Shown here: in pieces, positions 53,301-64,000 of the stretch
Layout: every line of letters begins with the position of its first letter
Position numbering within the stretch: the stretch's first letter is position 1
Assembly: GCA_013397075.1 (NCBI GenBank)
Contig: VWZS01000240.1
Location: 1,363,421 to 1,427,420, forward strand
Length of the DNA stretch: 64,000 nt
DNA from: Rhabdornis inornatus
Lineage: Eukaryota > Chordata > Aves > Passeriformes > Rhabdornithidae
Reading direction: 5' to 3'
The notes under the pieces: model-generated
Seen by the model: only the letters and a program-made list of their open reading frames with translations
Database searches by the model: none
What the model was told of the DNA's origin: nothing
Translations under genes and position numbers: made by a program

Positions 53301-53893
53301 CTAGATTGTGTGCTGTGTTTCAGGGGGCATCTTCCCAATAATTTGTGGAATGTCACATATGCTCTTTCTTTAGAGTATATCTTGACCCATGCATCTTAGA
53401 CTTGGTGTCCACGGACAAGGAGCTAGGCAGTGAGTCTGTTTCCCTATGCCAACAGGAAGCTTCCTATTGACTTCAGTGCAGTCAGAATTATTCTAAACCT
53501 TATTGGAAGAACAAATCCATTCTTTTATTACGCTTTGATTTTTATAAGAATTCACAGAAAACTAATGGGTTTGAAATGTCAAGAAATGTCAAGAAATGGT
53601 AGGTTGCAAAGTGAGCCATTTGCAAATGATTGCCTTTCACCATGTTGGTGCAGGTGAAGCTGATCTTACTTCTTTCTTGAAATTCAAACATCGGAGAGTA
53701 CAGCTTTCAAGGCATCCTCTAAGGAATTGCAGATGCTCAGAATTTCGAAGTGCCACTGTTTGAAAGCAGACAATTGACTGAAAGATTTATTTGTAAAGAG
53801 ACAGCAGAAAAAGAAATGTGTCTGTTGACAGTAGAAGATTATAAAAATGACAGACTTTCAATCTTCAAAATCCACAATTATATCTCTCTGATG
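50377..53893 (+). repeat. Direct repeat copy 1 (3,517 bp), probable assembly duplication
   Basis: Starts CCTTCTCCGCTGTC and ends TATATCTCTCTGATG immediately before an N. It recurs at a constant offset of 3,518 with no length change. By eye only two base differences were found: A at 51980 (G at 55498) and A at 52744 (T at 56262). It contains no exon, only intronic AT-rich sequence with short open frames. The pattern of a perfect-length copy abutting a single N is that of two overlapping contig ends not merged during scaffolding. Confidence 0.97.
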
Positions 53894-53894
53894 N
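53894..53894. other. Single-N assembly join
   Basis: The only base between the two 3.5-kb copies is N. A one-base gap flanked by identical long sequences indicates a nominal gap placed where the true contig overlap was negative. Confidence 0.9.
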
Positions 53895-56800
53895 CCTTCT
53901 CCGCTGTCTAAATGACTAGTGAGATTTATAGGAAGACTACATTCAGCCCAGTGATTCTGAGATTTGAGAAAGCACAAAAGGAAAATAATTTTCTTGGTTC
54001 CAGCAGGGGTTTTTTATGTTTGTAATGAACTTTCTTTGAAAGCTTCTAGTTTTAGTATCATAAAAGTGTGTAGAGAATAGACAAGGGAGATTTTGTACTA
54101 AGAAGAAATGTACTTGTGCTACTGGAACATTGTATTTATCTGGTGTGCATTTTTTCAAGTAAAAATAAAGCTATTAAAATGAAGTTATTTTAATAACTTT
54201 AAATAGATAAATGTTCAGAAGATACAGGTTCATTTTTAGTCAACTGTATTCTCATGTCTGTCTTGCTATTTCTTTTTTTCTCTCTTTTTATTTCCCTTCT
54301 AAAAAGAAAGCTGGTATTTCTGGAAGATGAAAAGTCAAAGTTTATAACTTTCTGTTAGATTGAACTTGGAGGAAAGAAATGATGATGCCAATACAATGGT
54401 TAACAGATGAACTTTTGGGGCAAATTTATATTGCTCATGTGTTCCCAGACATCTTGTTTCAGGCATATATTTTTATCTTAGAGTTATTGAGACATCTGGT
54501 AAGTACTTCGGCTATTTTCTGTGTAACTTCAATTAAAGTGTATCTTTGCCAGATGGACAATATTGGTTATTATATACACAAAAGCATGTTTTAAATACAT
54601 TTATTCAGAGAAAATTTTTTTTGCATAAAGCTATTAACTTAATACAACTGTAGAGAAAAAGACAAATTATGCTGTGTTTTTAAAAACATTTTGGGTGGAT
54701 ATACTTTATATAAAGTCATATGATGCAGTATAAAATCTTTTTTTTTTTTTGCAAGATTGTATGTATGCTAGCCACTCTAGTACACCCAGCAACATTTATA
54801 TTAAACTTTATTGCTATTGGGTTTTTTTCTTTTAAAAATTATTTAAAGCATAGTTTCTATTAAGTAGTTATTTTATTTATGACTCTAGGAAGCTATTGAT
54901 TTTTAAGGTAATTTTAAAGACCAAAAAAATTGCTAGGTAGTGTAATTCTTCCTTTATTACAACTATTTTACAGATCTGTAGCACTATGGAAAACATTAAG
55001 GAATACCAGAAATTCCATTAAAGGTTAAGAGGGTAACAATGACTAGAAAGATGCTGGAGAGAGAATAAAGCAAATTTTATCACAATAAGAAATTAATTTA
55101 GTTCAGTGAAGCAGCTTACCCTCCCACTTTGTCAGACTTTTACCTCTATTATACCTTTAGTTGTCCAAAAAGATAGAGCTAGAGTTTAAGTAACACTTAT
55201 ATCTTTTTTGATTATTGTCAAGGCCAATGCAAAAATTTTAAACATATTTGCAAGATGCTTGCAAGATTAGCATTCAATCTGTACACTCTGGAGGGCAGTT
55301 AAAATCTGGGCCCCAGTTCTAGGACCTTTTCTGCACAATGATATCATAATCCCAACAGAGGGTATAAAAAAATATCCATCCAGCAATAACAGTATCAGCC
55401 CATCAGTTTTTGGAATTTAACAACCCAATTTTGCATTATGAATATATGTATTCCCTCTTGCTTTAAAACAGTGGCAATATTAGCACATTAACACTCAGTT
55501 CTCTGATGGTTTTGGTATGATTCCAGTGACTTTTCATTTGAAGCAGGTCTTGATTGAAACATTTTATTGGCATTGCCGTGGGACAAGGTTCTAAACAAGT
55601 TCAAATGAAAACGTGGTGCTTATTACTTATGTTCCTGTACACGTGGTTTATGGAATAGCTGTTTTGTTCTGATAGATCTGTACTACTGAACCATGGGGGA
55701 CAGAGCTTGTCTTCTTTGGCTGAGACTCAGCACAGGCCACACAGTCTTTCTTTTAAGACTTGTCTTAAAACCTCTATTTCCTTATGATTCCCATGTCTCT
55801 ATTGGCCTCATTGCTCATAGCCTTCCTCTCATGGTGAAACAGTTTGATTGTCTCATGTGTGGGCAGATGCTGAGCAAAGGAATTGTAGCCTCCCCTGTGG
55901 TCACAAAATTCACAGGCTTTTCAAGGATCCCACCTTCATTTGAACCAGCTTGCTCTGAACTAATCCAATGCTACAGGTCAACATTGGAAAGCACAGAAAA
56001 GTTGAAAGTTCTGGCTATTTACTTTTGCTAGACAGCTCTTGTACTAGGAGATTCGAACCTGCACTGATGCAGTCTTGGTGGAACTGTGTCAAGTTTTTGT
56101 TCTTCATTCCCATCATGCCAGACATGCTGTGTATAAAAGACACTTTATTTTGTATGCAAAGATGTGAATATTTCTTAGACAGATTACAGGGCTCACAAAT
56201 AGTGAGCTGTAGTTAGGGGCCTTGTGTTGTTCCATGTGTGAAAATTATGTGGAATAATACCTCCGATATTTTTGGTTTTACCCAGAATTCAGATACCTAC
56301 TCCTTTTAGACCACAAGTTCTGCCATCCTCATGCTAGAAGATCATTTTCAGTGCACTCTGATCTGTCTTATGTGATAGCAACTGGACTGCTTTTTCAGTG
56401 GCTTCAGCAACATGTTTGCAGAATATGAATTTAAGACACTATGGGGTCTGTTCTATGATCTCCTTCATAAACTTATCGAACTCTCCCCTACAAGTCATAA
56501 AGATTTTTCCCCCATTGTTCTTATTGGAAGACTGTTTCAGGACTCTACTCTTTTAGTTGCAAGAAAGCTTCATCAGATCTCCAACCACATTCTACTTATG
56601 AGTATATACACCTAATTTCTTTATGTTACATACCTTCCTTGTTTTTCATTCTCTTGCAGTGTCTCTTTTGCAAACTAAATAAGGAAAGCATTTATTCTCC
56701 TGTAGTCTTCATTCTTACTTATTATATAGAGATTATTTTTAACCTTTAAGTTCTCCTAGATGGTCCTCATAGCCCTTTTTGAATATGTTGTAGTCTGAGT

Positions 56801-57411
56801 TGTTTTTTAAATAGTGGCCTAGATTGTGTGCTGTGTTTCAGGGGGCATCTTCCCAATAATTTGTGGAATGTCACATATGCTCTTTCTTTAGAGTATATCT
56901 TGACCCATGCATCTTAGACTTGGTGTCCACGGACAAGGAGCTAGGCAGTGAGTCTGTTTCCCTATGCCAACAGGAAGCTTCCTATTGACTTCAGTGCAGT
57001 CAGAATTATTCTAAACCTTATTGGAAGAACAAATCCATTCTTTTATTACGCTTTGATTTTTATAAGAATTCACAGAAAACTAATGGGTTTGAAATGTCAA
57101 GAAATGTCAAGAAATGGTAGGTTGCAAAGTGAGCCATTTGCAAATGATTGCCTTTCACCATGTTGGTGCAGGTGAAGCTGATCTTACTTCTTTCTTGAAA
57201 TTCAAACATCGGAGAGTACAGCTTTCAAGGCATCCTCTAAGGAATTGCAGATGCTCAGAATTTCGAAGTGCCACTGTTTGAAAGCAGACAATTGACTGAA
57301 AGATTTATTTGTAAAGAGACAGCAGAAAAAGAAATGTGTCTGTTGACAGTAGAAGATTATAAAAATGACAGACTTTCAATCTTCAAAATCCACAATTATA
57401 TCTCTCTGATG
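53895..57411 (+). repeat. Direct repeat copy 2 (3,517 bp), probable assembly duplication
   Basis: Begins CCTTCTCCGCTGTC directly after the N at 53894 and matches 50377-53893 throughout, ending TCTCTCTGATG, after which the sequence continues uniquely (AGAAGCAGACTGG) toward the exon at 57864. All open frames in it are duplicates of those in copy 1. Two substitutions fit allelic or consensus differences between overlapping contigs. Confidence 0.97.
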
Positions 57412-57863
57412 AGAAGCAGACTGGTGTTTGAGAAATGCAAAAGCGATTGCAGCACATTACATTAAGGATGTGGGGGTGATTTCTTGGGAAAATTGATATA
57501 TCTGCTACTACATTTAAACTAGTATATGAAAGTTAATGCCAGAGGAAAAGTTTATAAATTTAAAATATGCCCTATATGATGTAAGTTAACTCTTATATAA
57601 AACATTTCTTGAATTGCATTTATGCTGCTATTATGCATGGCACACTAATAAAATCAGTTCTGAAGCCTGATTGTCTACTCTTGCACATCTCACACTGCTA
57701 CAGAGGGTGTGAAATAAAAGTGGCTTATGTTTATTTTGCAGAACTGCATGCAGCTGCTCAGGATGTGAGGTAGTGAAACTCCATTGCAGTCTGCTTTTTA
57801 GTAATTTGCATAAATAACTATTAATTTTTTTCAATTAAATTTCAATCACACTTCTATTCACAG

Positions 57864-57923
57864 TTTTTTACCTTCGAACAATACAAGAAGCTACTGGGAT
57901 ATGTATCATTGCCACCAGGACTG
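57864..57923 (+). CDS. SLC25A21: SLC25A21 internal coding exon, third in window (end of repeat 1)
   Basis: A 60-nt phase 0-0 exon. Seen: acceptor CTTCTATTCACAG, 20 codons FFTFEQYKKLLGYVSLPPGL, donor GTATGT. It finishes the second membrane helix (F-x-x-Y-x-x-x-K pattern of carrier even-numbered helices) and enters the intermembrane-space loop between repeats 1 and 2. In the human protein as I recall it the end reads SLSPAL, so this copy differs at the loop (SLPPGL), a region expected to tolerate change. The preceding intron contains the 3.5-kb suspected false duplication, so its apparent length of 9,830 bp is probably inflated by about 3.5 kb. Both splice sites are outside the duplicated block, so the exon itself is unaffected and is present once. 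Confidence 0.94.
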
Positions 57924-60367
57924 GTATGTATGGATACAGAGCTTCATGTTCTAATGTAGTCTACGTCTGCTTCCTCCCATACAAACCCAAAATTAAAGGG
58001 TCCAGCTCAATCCAGAGTTTTTCAAAACAGACTTGTCCCTCAAAAACATTGATAAGAATTTATCAAAATTGATAAATGATGTTTTATATCAAATAATTCC
58101 CTCTAACATCGTACCATTTGTTAACATGGATAATGACAGCCACCATGGAAGATTCTGTATACAGCTTGTCATTCTTCATTCTTACAAAATAACAAAAATG
58201 TTGAACATTTTCAATATTTATTTTTTCATTACATAGTGTCTAGTTTAACACTTCAACCTCAAAGTGCTATTCTCGAAGCCACAACTATAACAAAAATACA
58301 GATCTCAGTCTTATTTGAAAAACTTTATAAAAGAAACATAAGTTATTGATAAGAAATTGCTACTTCCTTTGAATAAATGGAGAAAATCTCTTGTCCATCA
58401 ATGGAGTTAGGAAGTCATCTCAAGAAATAACTAGTTTAAAAACAAAACACAGGGCATACATAGACACAGAAATGTTTTGATGCTAAGATGTAGCTTGCAT
58501 GTGTAATCTGCATTCTCATGTGTAGATCTTGATTTTGTTGTTATGCATTAGGAGTAAATACTTTTTATAAGAACTACTGCTTCCTGTGATGTAAGAATGC
58601 AAAGCATAGTAAATATCTATTTTTCACAATGATGACATCACAACTTTAGGAAACAACTGATCTTTTTAAAGTTGTGCTATAAAGGTTTTGGTAATTTCAA
58701 AGTTTCAAAAATTTTCAAAATTTTCAAAATACTCTTTTAAAGAGTATTGCTTCCATTCGTATCTCCCTTTAATTGCAGTGAGTGAATGGTCATGGAATTC
58801 TATTAAAAAGGTTAAAGCAAGTTTCCTCTTCTTCTTAATTATTCCACTGGCCTTATAGCTGTTTGCAGTCTCTCCTATTTTATCTGGTATTTTTCAGCAG
58901 TTCTCATCCTTAGGTGTATATAGAGAGACTGATACTTGTTCTCTAGCAAGTGGAAAGAACAGAGCTGAAGGTTCTATGGTACCCCAGCATTTTTGGAGGA
59001 AAGAAAAATAGGCTGAAAACTTGTAAACATGCAATAGCTGCCCAAAAGGTGCTCTGATTTATAGAACAGATATAGCAATGCTTAGAACAATTAGAAACCC
59101 CTCAGATTTCTGGTGCAGTACTGTTACTATAGAGGCATTTTCAGTCCTAAAGTAGTGAGGGACAAAGAAGACTGAGGGTGATTCTGGTCAAAGCCAGGCA
59201 GAATGTTTCTAGGTCTCAACAGACCTCATATCGAGGCAGTATTTATTATTAAAAGACAGATGCCTACATAGTGCCATCTTCCTACTGGCTTCAGTCTCAT
59301 GGTTGATGATGAAATGTTCCCATCTTACTGGAAAAATCAATTTGTTGATAACACAATCTTCTCCAAAGGCAGCAAGACTGGAGTTTGCCACTACCCTTCT
59401 AATTTTCCATTCCTCTCTTTCTTGAGCTCTCAGGAGTCCCTGCTCAAATCCCTCTGTGTTAAGTAAGTTTTTTTTCCACTGTTGTTTTTTCTCTTAGTAT
59501 TGATTTCTTTGAATTTCAGCAAATGTACTCATTATAATGTATTTTGGTCCTGGGACTGTTTTTTCAGCACCTATAGAGTTTGGGGATGTTAAGTGAAGGC
59601 AATAAATGTGTAAGGTGACCTTTAAATTTAACCCCTTTGAATTTTCTCAATTGACCTAAATATTTTAATACTATATTTTGTTAAAAACAAATTAAGGTAT
59701 CTTAAAATGTTGTGCCATGATGGAATATGCAAAGCAAAGCAGTGAATATCTCCTTATCTATGATTGAAATGCCACCAGCTTCTAAGTAAATGGAGTTAAT
59801 GCATCCTTGCAGTGAATGCAGACATTTCCCTGTATGCCACTCATTCCCATACAAACCTTTCTAGGATTGTTTGAACATTCTACTTGTGTGATTTGCTCAA
59901 GTACTGAACTATTTTAGTTTTTTACATACATTTTTAATTTAATATGTTAGTGTTATGAGCTTAATGCTCAGTTCAGAGATTTTATTTTTTCCATTGCTGC
60001 ATAACTGCACTTATATTTATGTTATTATTCAGAGTCCACCCAAAGATAACATGAGGACATTCTTTTTCCACATCTTCCATGTTTGCGTAATAATTTGGTA
60101 CCACATTTTCCCTTCCAGCTGAAAAGAGAATACATGGACATGGAGTGCTAGGACATCTTGTTTTGATTGTTTTGGAATATGGTTTATGACTATTGTCATA
60201 TTGTCTTCATGAACTGTCAGCATCTAATCAAAGGCTAAAATTGTTTAGCAATAGAGTACTGCTGCATTACTGTAGTCTTGCAGTTTGCATTGTATCCCTC
60301 AGTTTCACAATCTGATGTAGAGGAAATTTTACTCCTTAATATTTAATTTTCGTTTTAACTTTCCTAG
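57924..60367 (+). other. SLC25A21: SLC25A21 intron (phase 0), 2.4 kb
   Basis: Starts GTATGT and ends TTTCCTAG. AT-rich with a TTTCAAAA-rich tract and a 21-bp palindrome at 58728-58748. No interspersed element or open frame of recognisable origin was seen. Confidence 0.9.
58728..58748. repeat. 21-bp palindrome (10-bp arms)
   Basis: AATACTCTTT, T, AAAGAGTATT: exact inverted arms around one base. It directly follows TTTCAAAA/TTTTCAAAA tandem motifs (58695-58727). Confidence 0.9.
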
Positions 60368-60475
60368 GCATTTGCAGTTGCTGGCTTGGGCTCTGGGTTG
60401 ACAGAGGCGGTTGTGGTTAACCCGTTTGAAGTAGTGAAGGTTACCTTACAGACCAATCAGAATGCCTTTGCAGAG
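60368..60475 (+). CDS. SLC25A21: SLC25A21 internal coding exon, fourth in window (third helix and second carrier signature)
   Basis: A 108-nt exon, phase 0 at both ends. Seen: acceptor TTTTAACTTTCCTAG, 36 codons beginning AFAVAGLGSGLTEAVVVNPF and continuing EVVKVTLQTNQNAFAE, donor GTAGGA. It encodes the third transmembrane helix (G-x-G-S-G small-residue motif) and the second carrier signature P-F-E-V-V-K. The canonical signature is P-x-[DE]-x-x-[KR]-x-[KR]; the last position here is Thr instead of a basic residue. The human ODC as I recall it also lacks a basic residue there (PFEVVKVG), so this looks like a family trait and not damage. Downstream exons, with the rest of repeat 2 and all of repeat 3, were not found in 60476-64000. 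Confidence 0.95.
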
Positions 60476-63400
60476 GTAGGAAAACTGTTTCATTCTCCTT
60501 TTTCCCCTTTATTGGGCATAATGCACGTCAAGGTTTGTATTTAGAGCAGAATGTCTATAATATATTGGTGGATGCAAATGATTTTCCCCACAGGCTTAAC
60601 AGAAACGAAAAAGGAAGAGCCCCAATCAACAATGCCTTCAGGCATCCAGAGATGCCTGCAGTATTGTCAGAGGCATCAGCATCTCCACTGTAAATACTCT
60701 GTGCCTGAAACATACCTTCATCCCTCCCAAGCAGCCAGCAACCCAGCACTGTGAGGAATTGTATCCAGGAGTACAAACCTGAGCCCCTTGTGCACAGCAC
60801 ATTTACCCCAGCAGGCTCCAGATTTCAAGTGAGCACTGAAGTTAGCATAAAACACCACGGCCCTGTTCCCTAAACAGAGTCCAGCTGGTATATTTTACAC
60901 TATGTTTCTTGGATGAAACTTTTATTAGCACAAACTGGAAAATTGTTACATAACAAGTGCATTGATAATTTAAATTCTTGCTTCACTTCAGAGTTTTGTT
61001 ATTCAAATATTGTTTCGTCCAGAGAAGTCATTGTGCAAAATATTGTCCATTATTCTGGGTACTGCTGAAGGGAAAAAGATTAAACTGGAAAACAGTGATT
61101 CATGAAAATCAAGTGTTCTCAGGAATGTACTAACTTCTATTAATTTTAATGCAGAAGGTGTTCCAGGATAAAGTGAAGGAAGGCAGTAATACAATTCCTT
61201 TTTTCTTTTTCCTCATTGAATAAAAATAACAGTTGTTAAATCATCTTTTTCAAAATCTTTTGGGAAATCAGCTGTACCATGGTAGAAGTGCCAAATCACA
61301 TAAGCATCACATGAAAAGGTTGGCTGAATCCCTGGTGGGACATGACTTTTGCATATTCTACTATTAACTTTTGACTGAGTTAATATTTGCATGCCTTTTA
61401 GCACTCATCTGCAGAAATTGAACACTTTTGGGGGATGCCAGTAAAGAGATTTATGACCTGGGCATTTATGTAATCTGTTTGGGCCAAGCTCCTCAGGTAA
61501 ATTCTGGAAAAATACAGCTACTGATTTCCAAATGTCATAGAGTAACTGGTACCTACTCCATAACTCATCCAGAAAAGCATTTTCTTCCAGAATAAATTTT
61601 AAAATGTTTGGTAAACTCCTGTTTGATTCTCAATGCATAGGAAAGACATGTTTATTTGCTGCAAGTCTCCAGTCTAGACGTTTTTTAAACTTGGGCAGCA
61701 AAGTCACTAAACAGATAAATAATGCAGGACAAGAGTAAAATGTTTAGGATCCTGGAAGGAGAGAGACTGAGAGTAGGAAAAAGCAATGTGTGAGAGGATC
61801 TGTCGGTCAAGAAGATGATGTGATAAAAATTATGAGCAATTACTGGTCCAGCAGTAGTGAACTAAACAGATATTCTGGATCTTTCTGCTTCACAGTTGTG
61901 AAGATGTAATTATCCTAGCTTAAAAATCCCTCTGCTTTTAAATATAAACAAACCACTGTTACATTTTTAACAAACTGTTCCTTGTAAAGTTGCAAAAGAC
62001 CAATGTATCCTTTCACTTCATACATTTTAATTTTTTCTCTACTGAAAAATCTAAAACAAAGTCTGGGGTGGTTTAGTTTGTAAATTTTAGCCAATTACTT
62101 CATTTAGTTACAGCATCCATTCCTTGGTGACCATCAGAATATTACCATAATCAAACTGCAGCTGTCCAAAAGCATTCTGAGTTGTTCAGGTGAATATTCT
62201 CTAATTTAATTTAAATGCAAAATTTCACAAAATCCAAATAATAGTATATTATCGTACAAATGAAATTGTGACAGAATGGTATTTAGACTCTGCTAGAAAC
62301 CTAGTTTATATTGAAAATATTAACTACTTGTTCTAGGGAAAAAATCCAAGGGAAATTAAGTTCTTAAATCATGAAGATTGTTACATCACAGACTTATTAT
62401 TTTTTAATATATCTTTTTAAAGTGTTAGAGCTTCAAAATTTGCTGCAAATTAGAAAAAACTGCAGTGACTTTATACCTTGACATCAAGTTCTCATTAAGA
62501 AAATGTTGAAGAACATTCCACAATAAAGCATGTAAACTCAAGCCCATTGGAAGAAGCATGTCCAGAGGTTATATTATACAGAATAAGGTATTACCATGCA
62601 CTGTTTTTCTAAAAGGTTTCAGTAAAGTGTGTACCAATCCCATTGTGAAGCTTTCATACTACATGATGAAACCTAATGCAGTTCACATATTTCTTTGACT
62701 ATTGTATAGAAATAATAAATATATCTTGTTTAAAAGGAACAAGGAAGAGCATGAACACATACACTCACACCCAGACTCCAGCACACCCCCAAAGCAAATA
62801 TTCACACCCTGCAGTGACAGCTGAATTGTTCTGTGGTAGCAGATCATCTTTCGAGGGTTGATAGATTTAAAGAGGAAGGCCACTATAAATCACGTATCAG
62901 CCCTTTTGTAATGTGGATTGCTGTGGGTAAAAATAATGGTGGCTGGTTGTTAAAATAAACTGCAAGCAGTCCAGCGCCATGTTATTTGGTTTCTGTTTTT
63001 TTTCTCCCTTTCCCTCTAGCCCTGGATAGCTCACTGGCTATAGAATCTGGTGTGATGATTAAAATCTTCTCACTTGACATAAGAGTTATGATTAATTAAG
63101 CAAATACAATTTTTTGCTCTATGATGAGAAGAACCTGACTCCAGATTCCTCTGAGTAGGTCTATATTAAGTAAAAGTCAGCAGCTGTGTGAAGTGCATTA
63201 ACTCCAGGTGTTTGTACAATAAATTCCTCTGTCTAAGGTCCTTCCATTATCCATGATGAACCACAGATCTTCTATGGCTTGATCAGTTGACATGATGACA
63301 CCTCCTGTGGTAAAAGGGAAGTGCTGCCAAAGAGAGTCCTCTTTGTTGCTAAAGGACTGAAAAGGGAAGTCAGGTGTAGATATTGCAGGTGTCTATATTT

Positions 63401-64000
63401 GGATTTATTAATCCCATCTCAGGTTTTCAGCAAGTGACATGCTTCTTCTTTGAGTCATGAGTAAATCCATATTCAAGAAAAGGGATACCAAGGGATACCT
63501 TAATATTGAAGGTTGCTGTATTATTTCTTAAAGGTCTAATGTCCATTTTTGGAGCACAAGAAAAGATATTATTGCTAGTATCCATGTTTAGTATCTCTGT
63601 TTTAGAATAGATTCTGACTTGAATTCTTGGGAGTAGATAGAAAAGTAAGCTCTAGTAAAATATATGCCGAGCATTAACAGGATAATATTAGTTATGAAAT
63701 ATGAAAAAAAAGAATGAAACTTTGTATTAAAAATTTAACTCATCAGTAACCTAAATAAGTAGTCATATGCTGTTTCAGATATAGTAGCATCATTTGGCTG
63801 ATGCTGTTGATCTACCACAGTGATATTTTGAAATGGAAAGCTATTAAACAAATAAGTGTATTGAAATTAGTGGTACTCACAGTGGTGTAGTCAAAATCCT
63901 TTTATATTTTCATGTTTGAACCTCCTAGTGGAAGTCATGTTTTGCCTTTCTAATTATAGATTTGGTTACCCAGAGCTTTCTGGCTTTATGGGTTTTTTTT
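60476..64000 (+). other. SLC25A21: SLC25A21 intron, 5' part only
   Basis: Starts GTAGGA after the fourth exon and continues to the window edge. No exon matching the next expected part of the carrier was seen, so the intron is at least 3.5 kb. A cluster of alternating TGCCT/AGGCA motifs sits at 60633-60677. The rest is AT-rich sequence in which I see nothing else. Confidence 0.8.
60633..60677. repeat. Alternating TGCCT/AGGCA inverted motifs
   Basis: Within 45 bp the order is TGCCT, AGGCATC, GATGCCT, AGGCATC, giving nested inverted repeats, including CAGGCATC-CAGA-GATGCCTG (60639-60658). It lies about 160 bp into the intron after the exon ending at 60475. No element family recognised. Confidence 0.75.

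Larger units (their letters stand above)
48034..57863 (+). other. SLC25A21: SLC25A21 intron (phase 0) holding the 3.5-kb direct repeat
   Basis: Runs from GTAAAA after AAG to CTATTCACAG before TTT. Nominal length is 9,830 bp, but 3,518 bp of that (one repeat copy plus the N) is probably an assembly duplication, giving a likely true length near 6.3 kb. It also contains an antisense CR1 fragment at about 49496-49860. Regions 48034-49490 and 49870-50370 hold AT-rich sequence with no recognisable feature. Confidence 0.85.

Noticed and set aside
50425..57175. Sets of identical short open frames repeated 3,518 bp apart, looking like a duplicated gene cluster
   Set aside because: They are the same intronic sequence present twice because of the suspected false duplication. 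The frames are short, unrelated to known proteins and lie between SLC25A21 exons.
1..64000. CRISPR arrays, rRNA or tRNA genes, or bacterial operons
   Set aside because: No spaced direct repeats, no recognisable RNA-gene sequence and no operon-like runs of open frames. The sequence is vertebrate intronic DNA.

Overview
The window is an AT-rich, gene-sparse stretch of vertebrate nuclear DNA, most likely from a bird. The evidence is one spliced gene with conserved GT-AG exons tens of kilobases apart, 3'-truncated CR1 LINEs of the avian/reptilian type (ending in the ATTCTATG-like terminal motif), tetranucleotide microsatellites and poly-A tracts. No bacterial, plasmid or CRISPR-like organisation was seen. 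Species cannot be named from the sequence alone.

The only gene recognised is the central part of SLC25A21, the mitochondrial 2-oxodicarboxylate carrier (ODC), on the + strand. Four consecutive internal coding exons lie at 13490-13573, 47967-48033, 57864-57923 and 60368-60475. Their splice phases join cleanly (2, then 0, then 0). Together they encode about 106 residues: the end of carrier repeat 1 (matrix loop and second membrane helix) and the start of repeat 2 (third helix and second carrier signature). Upstream exons (start codon, first signature) and downstream exons (end of repeat 2, repeat 3, stop) are outside the window.

Layout: 1-13489, upstream intron, mostly unique sequence; 13574-47966, a 34.4 kb intron with one antisense CR1 scrap, an A-rich AAAAC tract, paired CCTT/TTGG microsatellites, a perfect 34-nt hairpin, a GC-rich island at 41.2-41.5 kb and a cluster of three sense CR1 fragments at 44.7-47.4 kb; 48034-57863, an intron with an antisense CR1 and a 3,517-bp near-perfect direct repeat whose two copies are separated by a single N; 57924-60367, a short intron; 60476-64000, part of the next intron.

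The most important observation is that the 3.5-kb tandem duplication (50377-53893 and 53895-57411) is very probably an assembly artefact, two overlapping contig ends left unmerged across a one-base N. It should not be read as real duplicated biology. I found no convincing novel system. The remaining observations are a short perfect palindrome, a GC-rich repeat island, unexplained open frames and candidate regulatory stretches.
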